Shown: positions 1-7,688 of the stretch, piece after piece
Position numbering within the stretch: the first letter of the stretch is position 1
How the letters are laid out: every line of letters starts with the position of its first letter
Assembly (NCBI GenBank): GCA_965215355.1
Contig: CBDCDJ010000007.1
Location: 1,922,001-1,986,000 of the forward strand
DNA: 64,000 nucleotides
Origin: CBDCDJ01 sp965215355
Lineage (GTDB): Bacteria; Deinococcota; Deinococci; Deinococcales; Trueperaceae
Direction of reading: 5' to 3'
Program-made: the position numbers and the translations under genes
The notes under the pieces: model-generated
The model's input: only the letters and a program-made list of their open reading frames with translations
What the model was told of the DNA's origin: nothing
Databases searched by the model: none

Positions 1-1389
1 TCCAAACTGTTTTTAAACCGACTCGACGCCGTGATTGCCGTCGACCTGTTCGAGAACGAGCGCGGCAGCGTGGTGTTGGAGGACGCGCACCTGGCGATGG
101 TCGCGCCGGTGAGCGCGCAAGAAGAAGACTGGATCGTCGAGGCACCGATGAGCATGGCCGCCCTGGAAAACGTGCCGATGCTCGAGCGCGTCCGCGCACT
201 CGAAGAAGAGTTGGTGCGCAACGCCAGCGCGCGTGAGGTCAAGCGCAGCAGCAGCGAACGCGCCGTGCTCATCGGGCTGGACACCGGTCAGGGCGCGCTG
301 GAGGCCGAGTCGCGGCTGGACGAGTTGGCCGAACTCGCTAGAACCGCCGGGGCGACGGTCGTCTTTAAAAGCCGTCAGCAGCGCCCCAGCCCCGACCCGC
401 GCACCTTGATAGGCCGCGGCAAGTTGCAAGAACTCGTCTCCAAAGCTTACCACGAGGACGCCGACCTGCTGATCTTCGACCGCGAACTCAACCCGGCGCA
501 GGCGCGCGAAATCGAGGCCGAAACGAAGCTCAAAACCGTCGACCGCACCCAGCTCATTTTAGACATTTTCGCGCAGAACGCGCGCGGGCGCGAGGCCAAG
601 GTGCAGGTCGAGCTGGCGCAACTGCACTACCAGTTGCCGCGCTTGGCCGGACGCGGCGCGGCGTTGAGCCGTTTGGGCGGCGGCATAGGCACCCGCGGCC
701 CCGGCGAGACGAAGTTGGAACTCGACCGCCGCCGCATCCGCGAACGCCTGACCGCACTCGAAAAAGAGGTCGACGAGATAAGCGCGCGCCGCGCCGAGAC
801 GCGCAAGACGCGCACGCTCTCGAGCACGCCGGTCATCGCCCTGGTCGGCTACACGAACGCGGGCAAGTCGACCTTGTTCAACGCGCTCGCCAAGGCCGAC
901 GCGACGAGCGCGAACAAACTCTTCGCCACGCTGCGCCCGACGACGCGTGAGGGCTGGCTGCCCGCGCTGGGGCAGTGGGGCGAAAAAGTGCTCTACACCG
1001 ACACGGTCGGCTTTATCCGCGACCTGCCCGACGAACTCGTCAACGCCTTTCGGGCCACGCTGGAAGAACTCCACGACGCCGACCTGCTGCTGCACGTCGT
1101 CGACGGGGCCACACCCGGCGCGCCCGACCGAGTGGACGCGGTCGGGCGCATCCTGGACGACCTCGACCTGAAAGTCGAGCGCCTGGTCGTCATCAACAAG
1201 GCCGACGTCGCGCACGAAACGGTGCTGGCGGGCTTGGCGGAGCGTTACGGCGCGTTGGGCGTGTCGGCGCTGAGCGGTGAGGGCTTGGACGGCCTCAAGG
1301 CGCTGCTCGCGAAACGGCTCGAGGGGCCGGACCACGTCCCACTGCCGAGCGACCCCGCTGCAGTCTACGGAGCGGCCTCGCACGACTGA
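1..1389 (+). CDS. hflX: GTPase HflX (5' end outside window)
   Basis: Ribosome-associated GTPase of the HflX family, which in other bacteria splits or rescues stalled 70S ribosomes, notably after heat stress. The frame is open to base 1, so the true start lies upstream; GTG at 31 is only the first internal start codon. Visible motifs are the G1 loop GYTNAGKST near base 847, the G3/switch motif DTVGFIRDLP near 1000 and the G4 motif NKAD near 1195. The HflX-specific N-terminal domain, rich in glycine around GGGIGTRGPGETKLE (near 670-720), precedes the G domain. An extended N-terminus is common in Deinococcota. The next gene starts 190 bp downstream, so co-transcription is uncertain. Family assignment is firm. 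Confidence 0.95.
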   Translation, partial: SKLFLNRLDAVIAVDLFENERGSVVLEDAHLAMVAPVSAQEEDWIVEAPMSMAALENVPMLERVRALEEELVRNASAREVKRSSSERAVLIGLDTGQGALEAESRLDELAELARTAGATVVFKSRQQRPSPDPRTLIGRGKLQELVSKAYHEDADLLIFDRELNPAQAREIEAETKLKTVDRTQLILDIFAQNARGREAKVQVELAQLHYQLPRLAGRGAALSRLGGGIGTRGPGETKLELDRRRIRERLTALEKEVDEISARRAETRKTRTLSSTPVIALVGYTNAGKSTLFNALAKADATSANKLFATLRPTTREGWLPALGQWGEKVLYTDTVGFIRDLPDELVNAFRATLEELHDADLLLHVVDGATPGAPDRVDAVGRILDDLDLKVERLVVINKADVAHETVLAGLAERYGALGVSALSGEGLDGLKALLAKRLEGPDHVPLPSDPAAVYGAASHD

Positions 1390-1579
1390 AGCAGAGTCGA
1401 CCGTTACACTGAGTCGACGGCATCCTTTGTCGTTCAGGGAGCGCGGCGTAGTGAAAGAAGCTCATTTTTACCGTGCCGCCGAGAGCTTTTTTCGCTTACG
1501 AACAGAACGACAGACGGAGTTGTAACCGACCTCTACAAAGGTTTTCTAAAGCCCACGAAACCGAAGACTCGAGGACGGT

Positions 1580-2611
1580 ATGCTTACACCTGTGCTGACC
1601 GACCGCAAACTCAAACACGTCGACGTGTGCCTGCATTACCCGGTCGAGTACAGCACGCGCACCACGGGCCTCGAGCGCTTCGACCTGCCCTATCAGGCTT
1701 TACCCGAGAGCGACCTGCGCGGTGTCGATACGAGCACCACCTTTTTAGGGAAACGCTTAAGCGCCCCGATACTCATCGGCGCGATGACCGGCGGGGCGGA
1801 ACTGTCCGGCACCATCAACCGCCACCTCGCGACGGCCGCCGAGGCGCTGGGCGTGGGCCTGATGCTGGGTTCGCAGCGCGTGATGCTCGAGCACCCCGAG
1901 GCCGCCGCCTCTTTCAAAGTGCGGCCCTACGCCCCGACCGCGCTGCTCATCGGCAACTTGGGCGTGGCGCAACTGAACAAAGGCTACGGGGCGGGTGAAC
2001 TGTGTGAGGCGGTCGAGAGCGTCGGGGCGGACGCGCTGGCGCTCCACACGAACCCGTTGCAGGAAGCCCTGCAGCACAACGGGGACACGAACTTTTCAGA
2101 CCTCGTACTTAAGCTCGCGGGAATCGTCCCCCAGGTTCCCTATCCCGTTCTACTCAAAGAGGTCGGCCACGGCTTGAGCGCGGCGGTGGCTAGAAGCGTC
2201 GCGGAAGTTGGCTTCGCCGCCCTCGACGTGGCGGGCGCGGGCGGCACCTCGTGGGCGAAGGTCGAGGAGTTTGTGAACTACGGCGAGGTGCGCTCCCCCC
2301 AACTGGCCGAGTGGGGCATTCCCACCGCGACCGCCCTGCAAGAAGTTCGCGAGGCGCTGCCCGACATGCCGCTCGTCGCCTCGGGCGGAATCCGTTCGGG
2401 CTCAGACGTCGCCAAGGCGCTCGCTCTGGGCGCGCAAGTGGTTGCAGTCGCCAGGCCGCTGCTCGAGCCCGCCACCCGCTCGGCCGAGGCCGTCCTAGCA
2501 ACTTTGGAACAGCTCATCTGGGAACTCAGAGTCGCCATGCACTGCTCTGGGGTGAAGGACATAGAGATGTTGAAGGGGCTCGAGCTGAGGAGAGTACCGA
2601 GCACCGAGTGA
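1580..2611 (+). CDS. fni: Type 2 isopentenyl-diphosphate delta-isomerase
   Basis: FMN- and NAD(P)H-dependent isomerase interconverting isopentenyl and dimethylallyl diphosphate in the cytoplasm, for quinone, carotenoid and undecaprenyl-phosphate synthesis. The 343-residue length is normal for the family. Diagnostic segments are LIGAMTGGAEL near residue 72 and the phosphate/FMN-binding loop ASGGIRSGSDVAKALALGA near 268 of the TIM barrel. The ATG at 1580 is preceded by GAGGACGGT, an acceptable ribosome site. It stands alone, 91 bp before a short-chain reductase with its own promoter. Type 1 isomerase is unrelated in fold, so the type 2 call is clear. Confidence 0.95.
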   Translation: MLTPVLTDRKLKHVDVCLHYPVEYSTRTTGLERFDLPYQALPESDLRGVDTSTTFLGKRLSAPILIGAMTGGAELSGTINRHLATAAEALGVGLMLGSQRVMLEHPEAAASFKVRPYAPTALLIGNLGVAQLNKGYGAGELCEAVESVGADALALHTNPLQEALQHNGDTNFSDLVLKLAGIVPQVPYPVLLKEVGHGLSAAVARSVAEVGFAALDVAGAGGTSWAKVEEFVNYGEVRSPQLAEWGIPTATALQEVREALPDMPLVASGGIRSGSDVAKALALGAQVVAVARPLLEPATRSAEAVLATLEQLIWELRVAMHCSGVKDIEMLKGLELRRVPSTE

Positions 2612-2653
2612 AAAGTGGAAAAACAACCCCTTTTCCTCTGCTAAAAACAGGCG

Positions 2654-2680
2654 TCCGTACTGAGCAATGCTCAGTACGGA
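2654..2680. promoter_or_regulatory. Perfect 12-bp-arm palindrome, likely operator
   Basis: Arms TCCGTACTGAGC and GCTCAGTACGGA flank a 3-nt spacer AAT. The right arm lies where the -35 box of the downstream reductase promoter (-10 at 2691-2696) would fall, the expected position for a repressor such as a TetR-family protein. No T-run follows, so it is not a standard terminator. No regulator gene is adjacent; the identity of the binder is unknown. Confidence 0.6.
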
Positions 2681-2690
2681 TGTGTCCGGT

Positions 2691-2696
2691 TAAACT
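2691..2696 (+). promoter_or_regulatory. -10 box TAAACT, leaderless start of SDR gene
   Basis: TAAACT followed by exactly 6 nt and then ATG at 2703, with no ribosome-binding sequence. This fits transcription starting at the start codon itself. Confidence 0.55.
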
Positions 2697-2702
2697 GCGC
2701 GT

Positions 2703-3461
2703 ATGGACTTAGGCATTGCCGGCAAAACCGCCCTTGTCACCGGGGGCTCGAAGGGCATCGGCTTCGCCGTCGCTCGGGTGCTCGCCGCCGAAGGCGCGCG
2801 GGTCTGCGTGAGTGCGCGGGGTGAGGCGGACCTGCAACAGGCGGTGGAGCGTGTCCGCTTGGCGGGCGGCGAGGCGTTCGGCGTCGCGGCGGACGTGAGT
2901 CGCGCCGAGGGCGTCGAAACTTTGTTGGGGCGTGTCGCTCAGCGCCACGGTGCGCCCGACATTTTGGTCGTCAACGCGGGCGGCCCGCCCGCGGGCAGGG
3001 CCGAGACGACCCCCGACGAGGCCTGGGCCGAGGGCTACGACCTCACCCTGATGTCGGCGGTGCGGCTGGCGCGACGAGCGGTGCCCGCCATGAAAACCAA
3101 CGCTTGGGGTCGCGTGGTGATGATTACGAGTCTGTCGGTCAAACAGCCCCTTCCCAACCTCACCCTGTCGAACGCCTTGCGGGCGGCGGTGACGGGCTTC
3201 GCCAAAACGCTCTCTGGTGAGGTGGCGGCGAGCGGCGTCACCGTCAACACCGTGGGGCCGGGCTACACGGCGACGGAGCGGCTCGCGGAGCTTTTCGACG
3301 ACGAGGCGGCGCAGCGGCTGCTCGACGCCATCCCCGCCAAACGTTTCGCCACGCCGGAGGAAATCGCGGCGGCGGTCGTGTTTCTGACCTCGCAGCAGGC
3401 GGCTTACATCACCGGCCAAACGTTGATTGTGGACGGGGGGGCGGTCGGGGGCTTGTGCTAG
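2703..3461 (+). CDS. SDR-family oxidoreductase, FabG-like, lacking the YxxxK pair
   Basis: A 252-residue short-chain dehydrogenase/reductase with the nucleotide-binding TGGSKGIGFAVAR motif at about residue 14 and the NAGG segment near 90. At the catalytic position, where classical members have Tyr-x3-Lys, the sequence reads PNLTLSNALRAAV, so both Tyr and Lys are missing. A FabG-like subfamily with SLSVKQP...LSN is known to share this substitution; its reaction is not established. The ATG at 2703 follows a -10 box by 6 nt and a perfect palindrome covers the -35 region, so the gene looks individually repressed. The 3' end overlaps a decayed DUF1990 gene on the other strand. Substrate unknown. 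Confidence 0.85.
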   Translation: MDLGIAGKTALVTGGSKGIGFAVARVLAAEGARVCVSARGEADLQQAVERVRLAGGEAFGVAADVSRAEGVETLLGRVAQRHGAPDILVVNAGGPPAGRAETTPDEAWAEGYDLTLMSAVRLARRAVPAMKTNAWGRVVMITSLSVKQPLPNLTLSNALRAAVTGFAKTLSGEVAASGVTVNTVGPGYTATERLAELFDDEAAQRLLDAIPAKRFATPEEIAAAVVFLTSQQAAYITGQTLIVDGGAVGGLC

Positions 3462-3745
3462 TGACGCACGAGAACGCCGACGACTGCGCCCTCGGTGACG
3501 GGCGTGGACGGCCAGCACAATTCGACCCAATCCAGGCCGAACATTTTTCAGCGGTTTACGGCCGTGACGGCCCTCGAGAACGCCTCAGGCCCCTTGCCGA
3601 GCAAAACCCGGTTGTGGTCGACGGTGTAACCTTCCGGCGCACCGAGGCGGGAAGCGCCGACCTCAGGATAAGAAAACGGTTCGTCTTTTTGGCGCTCGAG
3701 AAAACGACGGACAAACCTTTCGTCCGGCTCGTTCAACAAAAACAC
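3458..3745 (-). pseudogene. Decayed DUF1990 gene (in-frame TGA, truncated end)
   Basis: Reading on the minus strand from a GTG at 3745, which follows a strong ribosome site GGGAGGGGAGG, the protein starts VFLLNEPDERFVRRFL and shows the DUF1990 signature FSYPEVGASR and GYTVDHNRVLLG. After AVNR the frame meets TGA (3548-3550) where the family normally has Trp (TGG), and continues in the same frame with KMFGLDWVELCWP and VGVLVRH, still DUF1990-like. It then stops at TAG (3458-3460), inside the stop region of the convergent SDR gene. The family is usually about 165 residues, so roughly the last 40% is gone. One nonsense change plus 3' loss indicates a pseudogene; a sequencing error could explain the TGA but not the missing end. 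Confidence 0.75.
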
Positions 3746-3858
3746 GGCTTGCCTCCCCTCCCAGTCCTCCTGGACAAACCACACACCAAACTTCGAAGTT
3801 CATAACGACCAACGTAGCAATTTTAGGGCGTGTAACGGTCGCGGCTTCGGTTCGGGGT

Positions 3859-3864
3859 GATACT
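3859..3864 (+). promoter_or_regulatory. -10 box GATACT, probable leaderless start
   Basis: GATACT lies 7 nt before the ATG at 3872, which begins a clear signal peptide. It selects that ATG over the in-frame GTG at 3857. Confidence 0.45.
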
Positions 3865-3871
3865 GAGCGGT

Positions 3872-4429
3872 ATGAAAAAGCTTTTGACGCTGGTTTGGCT
3901 CGTTTTCGCCCCCTTGGCGGCCGCGCAGCTTGAGCTGGTCCCGAGCAGCGTGGTCGAGTACACCGCCTCGGACCCCGCCGGCAGTTGGAGTGGGCGGGCA
4001 CCCGTGGCGGGCCTCGCGTTCACCCTCGACCCTCAAAACGTCCGCGCGGCGAGCCTCAGCGTGACCCTTCGGCCCGGACAGTTCGACTCCGGCAACTTCA
4101 TTCGCGACGCCAACGCCCGGCGGGCGGTGTTTGAGACGGCCGCGTACCCCGACATCCGCTTCGACCTGACGCGGGCGCGGACCGCCGCCAACCGGCTGGC
4201 CGACGGCGCAACCCTACAGGTCGAGCTGTCCGGCACCCTGACGATGCACGGCGTCACCCGGGAGGTCACGACCACCGCCACCGTCAGCCGCGCCGGGGCG
4301 ACCGTCAGGGCGACAGGCGCGTTTCAGGTTTTGCTCAGCGACTACGCCATGAAACGGCCCAGCTTTTTCGGCACCAGCGTCGACGACGCGGTGCAGGTGG
4401 CCTTCGACGTTCAAGCCGAACTGCCCTAA
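3872..4429 (+). CDS. YceI-family periplasmic protein
   Basis: A 185-residue secreted protein of the YceI lipocalin-like family, whose members bind polyisoprenoids or related lipids in the periplasm. The N-terminus MKKLLTLVWLVFAPLAAAQ is a Sec signal peptide with an AxA-type cleavage site. Family hallmarks include SVTLRPGQFDSGNFIRD with the following motif NARRAVFETAAYPDIRFD, and the GTLTMHGVTREV strand. It is convergent with the BatA-like gene, and the two stop codons lie within a 17-bp tandem duplication. The ligand cannot be told from sequence; isoprenoid binding is the family inference. Confidence 0.88.
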   Translation: MKKLLTLVWLVFAPLAAAQLELVPSSVVEYTASDPAGSWSGRAPVAGLAFTLDPQNVRAASLSVTLRPGQFDSGNFIRDANARRAVFETAAYPDIRFDLTRARTAANRLADGATLQVELSGTLTMHGVTREVTTTATVSRAGATVRATGAFQVLLSDYAMKRPSFFGTSVDDAVQVAFDVQAELP

Positions 4430-4458
4430 CGGCGCAACCAACCTAACGGCGCAACCAA
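4425..4458. repeat. 17-bp tandem duplication at convergent gene ends
   Basis: The unit CCTAACGGCGCAACCAA occurs at 4425-4441 and again at 4442-4458 without change. The first copy contains the TAA stop of the YceI gene; the second contains the TAG stop of the minus-strand BatA-like gene. Confidence 0.9.
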
Positions 4459-6116
4459 CGGGGCCGCCAGCGACTGCGCCGCCCGCGCGACCACAGCAGC
4501 CACTCGGCCACCAGGAACGCAGCGGCCAGGGCGACGAGCCACAGCGCCGCGTTCCGCACGCGCTGAGACGTTTCCTCCCGCTCGGCGGCCACTGCTTCGC
4601 CGCGAAAGGTGGACAGCCGCGACTCGGCCGAGCTGAGCAGGCTGGCCGCGTAGGTCCGGCCGTCGAGCGTGTAGAGTCCGGGCTGCGTCGCCTGGGCGCG
4701 GGGCTGCGCCGACTCGCCCACGCGCAGCGTCGCGCCCGGCGGCAAGGGCTCGCCCAGCAGCAGCGGCGTTTCGTCGCGGAACGCGTTGATGACGTTGGTG
4801 ACGAACAGCGGAAAGGCCGAGCGGTTGACGAGGTCGGTCTGGGCGGGGTTGAAGTTGGCCGCGACGACGTTCAGGTCCGGCCCCTCTCCGTGCAAGAGGA
4901 CCGGGCTCAGGTCGGCCGTTTGCGCCAGGGTTTGCCAGCCCGGTGGGGCGGGCGGCAGGGTTTGCGGCAGACCGACCACCGCCCCGCTCAGGTCGACGAA
5001 GCGGAGCAGCGGGTCGCTGCGGTCCCAGGTGCGCACGGTTTTGTAAGAGGGTTCGTCACTGGGCGCGGCGAACAAAAGGTAGTTGCCCGCCGTCAAACCT
5101 TCGGGGGCGACGCCGGTCAAGACGCGCGCCCCGAAACCGGGTGCGTTCGCGGCGGCGTTGGGTAGCACCTGGTAGCTCAGGTTGGGAATCGCGCTCAGGG
5201 CGCGCTCGACGGCCTCGTCGGCCGTGTTCAGCACCACCCGCAAGTCGCGTTTGCCCGCGTAGGCCGTGTCGTCGAGGGTGAGCGCGTCCCAGTCGGGTGT
5301 TAACAGCCGCGCCTCGAAAAAGCCCGACGCGTCGCCCAGCGGGAACGACGCGTTGGCCTGGCCCGCGGCGGGGACCAGCAGCGTGGTCTGCGCGACGACC
5401 CGGCCGTCTCGGCTCAGCTCGAGCCCCACCTCTTGGGGCCGCGGGTGGTTGCTCACCACCGCCACAAAAGCCTGCTGCAAACCTATATCGAACGTGCTGA
5501 TACCCAAGTTGAGGCCGTCGCCCCCGACGCCGTGCACCGTGGCGCGGTTGCTGGGGGGCGGCTCGGCGTCGGTGAACAGGTGAATTTCGGCGTCGGGGGC
5601 GACGGACAAGGCCAGCGACAAGGCCCGCCCCAGGTCGGCCTCGCGGTCGGCCGCGACGAGGTCGTCGAGCGCACGCTCGACCGCACCCAAGTCGGTGGTG
5701 AGGGGTTGCACCACGGCCGCGCCCAGACCGGCCCGCACCACCGCCACCCGGCCGGCGCCGCGCAGAAGCGTCTCGGCCTCCGTGACCGCCTTGGCGAGGC
5801 GCACCCCGTCCGCGTCGCGCGCCGCCATGCTCGCCGAAGCGTCGACAACGAGCACCCGGTCGGGCGGGCCGCTCAGGCTCAAACTCGGTTGCGCCAGCGC
5901 CAGCGCGGCCAGCGTCACGAAGGCGAGTTGGAGCAGCAGGAGCAGGCTCGGGTTGAAGCGCCGCCGCGCCGCGGCGAGGTCTTTGGCCTGCTTCCACAAA
6001 AACAGCGCCGAGACCTCGTAGCGTTTTTTGCGCGCGCGGATGAAGTGGAGCACGACGACGAGCGGCAGCGCCAGCAGCGCCCACAAAAACTGCGGCGCGA
6101 GAAAGCTCAGGGACAT
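4443..6116 (-). CDS. BatA-like membrane protein with VWA domain
   Basis: A 557-residue inner-membrane protein. The start MSLSFLAPQFLWALLALPLVV is the N-terminal segment typical of BatA-type proteins, with a second hydrophobic segment near 58-75. A von Willebrand A domain follows, with the metal-binding MIDAS motif DASAS at about residue 91. A last transmembrane helix (NAALWLVALAAAFLVAEWLLW) sits near the C-terminus with an Arg-rich cytoplasmic tail. Related proteins occur with MoxR ATPases, but none is adjacent here, so its partner is unknown. The ATG is preceded by two near-copies of AAGGTTCTTTC in the leader and by a -10-like TAAACT. The middle region is typical of the family, not a recognised enzyme. 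Confidence 0.85.
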   Translation of the reverse strand: MSLSFLAPQFLWALLALPLVVVLHFIRARKKRYEVSALFLWKQAKDLAAARRRFNPSLLLLLQLAFVTLAALALAQPSLSLSGPPDRVLVVDASASMAARDADGVRLAKAVTEAETLLRGAGRVAVVRAGLGAAVVQPLTTDLGAVERALDDLVAADREADLGRALSLALSVAPDAEIHLFTDAEPPPSNRATVHGVGGDGLNLGISTFDIGLQQAFVAVVSNHPRPQEVGLELSRDGRVVAQTTLLVPAAGQANASFPLGDASGFFEARLLTPDWDALTLDDTAYAGKRDLRVVLNTADEAVERALSAIPNLSYQVLPNAAANAPGFGARVLTGVAPEGLTAGNYLLFAAPSDEPSYKTVRTWDRSDPLLRFVDLSGAVVGLPQTLPPAPPGWQTLAQTADLSPVLLHGEGPDLNVVAANFNPAQTDLVNRSAFPLFVTNVINAFRDETPLLLGEPLPPGATLRVGESAQPRAQATQPGLYTLDGRTYAASLLSSAESRLSTFRGEAVAAEREETSQRVRNAALWLVALAAAFLVAEWLLWSRGRRSRWRPRWLRR

Positions 6117-6299
6117 CGAAAGAACCTTGTCAGAAAGAACCTCATCAGGAAGAGTTTAGCTTATGGGCGGCGCAGGCTCGAGCATCCAGGAACGCCGAAC
6201 GAACAGGGCCGAGCGAAGGTCGTCAGCCGTCCTCAGGGGTTTTGCCGGGCGGCGGACCGAGGGTGCGTGTCGCCCCGAGCGACACTTCAGGGTGACCCC

Positions 6300-7238
6300 T
6301 CAAAGCGCCGCGTAGGCCTCGAGCCACCCCCGCAGTTGGGGCAACACATCCGTCGCCACGGCCTCGTGAAAGGTCGCGCCGGTCTCTTTGCGAAACCAGG
6401 TGCGCTGCCGTTTGGCGTACTGCGTCGTCGCCAGCGTCACCGCCGCCTTCGCTTCGTCCAGGCTGAGGTCGCCTGCCAAAAAAGCAGCCGCCTCCTTGTA
6501 GCCGATGGCCTGCCGCGCGGTCGTCTGCGCGGGGAAACGCTCCTGCAGCGCGGCCGCCTCTTCGACCAGCCCGCGGTTGAACATAATTTCGGTGCGCAGG
6601 GCGATGCGCGGGCGCAAAACGTCCAGGGACGGCAGCAGCACCGTCTTGTCGTAGTGAAAAGCAGGGGTGGTCGTCGGGAAACTCGCCGGGGCACGGCCGG
6701 TGCGCGCCATGATTTCCAAAGCCCGCACCACCCGGCGCGGGTTGCGCGCGGCGCGCGCGGCGTCTGCCGGGCTGACCGCCGCCAACTCGTCGACCAAAAC
6801 GTCGAGGCCTTCACGCTCGAGCCTTTGCCACAACCCCGCCTGCACCTGTTCGTCCGCCGCCGGGACGGTCGGCAAGCCCTCGCTCAGCGCACGGATGTAG
6901 AAGCCGGTGCCGCCGACGACGAGCGGGACCTTGCCGCGCCGCCACACGTCCCGAATAGCCGCCTCGGCTAATCGCACGAAGTCGGCGACGTTGAAAGCCT
7001 CGTCCGGACTGACCACGTCGACGAGGTGGTGCGGCAGCCGCGCCTGCTCACGCACGGTCGGTTTGGCGGTGCCGATGTCCATGCCGCGGTAAACCATCAT
7101 CGCGTCGGCGGAGACGACTTCTAGGGGCAGGTCGGCGAACTGCAGCGCCGCGGCGGTCTTGCCCGCCGCGGTCGGCGCGGCGAGGACGGGAACGCGGCGC
7201 ATAGGGGTGTCAGACTTTTTCGGCGCGGGCTCGTTCAC
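6300..7238 (-). CDS. miaA: tRNA dimethylallyltransferase MiaA
   Basis: Transfers a dimethylallyl group to N6 of A37 in tRNAs reading UNN codons. The protein has the P-loop APTAAGKT near the N-terminus, the VVGGTGFYIRAL segment and the QAIGYKEA motif characteristic of MiaA, with normal length (312 residues). GTG at 7238 is chosen because a -10 box (minus-strand TACCTT, 7246-7251) lies 7 nt upstream. TTG at 7247 and ATG at 7202 are alternatives in the same frame. It is divergent from the Hsp20 gene across a gap of about 50 bp that must hold both promoters. Confidence 0.93.
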   Translation of the reverse strand: MNEPAPKKSDTPMRRVPVLAAPTAAGKTAAALQFADLPLEVVSADAMMVYRGMDIGTAKPTVREQARLPHHLVDVVSPDEAFNVADFVRLAEAAIRDVWRRGKVPLVVGGTGFYIRALSEGLPTVPAADEQVQAGLWQRLEREGLDVLVDELAAVSPADAARAARNPRRVVRALEIMARTGRAPASFPTTTPAFHYDKTVLLPSLDVLRPRIALRTEIMFNRGLVEEAAALQERFPAQTTARQAIGYKEAAAFLAGDLSLDEAKAAVTLATTQYAKRQRTWFRKETGATFHEAVATDVLPQLRGWLEAYAAL

Positions 7239-7245
7239 AGTGCCC

Positions 7246-7251
7246 AAGGTA
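7246..7251 (-). promoter_or_regulatory. -10 box TACCTT for miaA
   Basis: On the minus strand TACCTT is followed by 7 nt and the GTG at 7238; no ribosome site lies between. It favours GTG over ATG at 7202. Confidence 0.4.
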
Positions 7252-7274
7252 ACAAAAGCCTCACCTTAGGGTGC

Positions 7275-7280
7275 TAGACT
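7275..7280 (+). promoter_or_regulatory. -10 box TAGACT for hsp20, leaderless
   Basis: TAGACT, then 7 nt, then ATG at 7288, with no ribosome-binding sequence. Confidence 0.5.
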
Positions 7281-7287
7281 CGCCGGC

Positions 7288-7686
7288 ATGGAGCTAGAGA
7301 AGTTCGACTCGAGCCGCGACATCCAGGACCTGCTCGCCCTGCGCGACGACATAGAACGTTTAAGCGCGGGCACGTCCCAGCCCGACAGCGGGCCCAGGTT
7401 GGAACTGCTGGACTTGGGCGCTGCCTACCGCCTGGTCTTAGAGGTGCCCGGCGTGCCGCAGCAAAACTTGGAAATCGCCCTGCAAGGCCGCAGCCTCACC
7501 GTGGCGGGCCTGCGTCAACCCGCCTACGACAGCCTGGGGGACAGCGTCGGCATCCTCCTGAGCGAGCGCGCCAACGGCCACTTCCAGCGCAACGTCGAGT
7601 TGCCCGGCGAGGTCGACTACGACCGCAGCCAGGCGAGCTTGCACGACGGCTTACTCGTTCTGGACCTGCCCAAAGCTCAAGCTTAA
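7288..7686 (+). CDS. Small heat-shock protein, Hsp20/alpha-crystallin family
   Basis: A 132-residue cytoplasmic holdase-type chaperone. The alpha-crystallin domain covers roughly residues 30-130, with the strand YRLVLEVPGVPQQNLEIAL, the SLTVAGLRQP turn and the FQRNVELPGEVDYDRSQASLHDGLLVLDLPKA end typical of the family. The ATG lies 7 nt after a -10 box. No inverted repeat for a heat-shock repressor is visible in the short gap to miaA. The gene is convergent with the OstA-like gene and only 2 bp separate the stops. Confidence 0.88.
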   Translation: MELEKFDSSRDIQDLLALRDDIERLSAGTSQPDSGPRLELLDLGAAYRLVLEVPGVPQQNLEIALQGRSLTVAGLRQPAYDSLGDSVGILLSERANGHFQRNVELPGEVDYDRSQASLHDGLLVLDLPKAQA

Positions 7687-7688
7687 AC

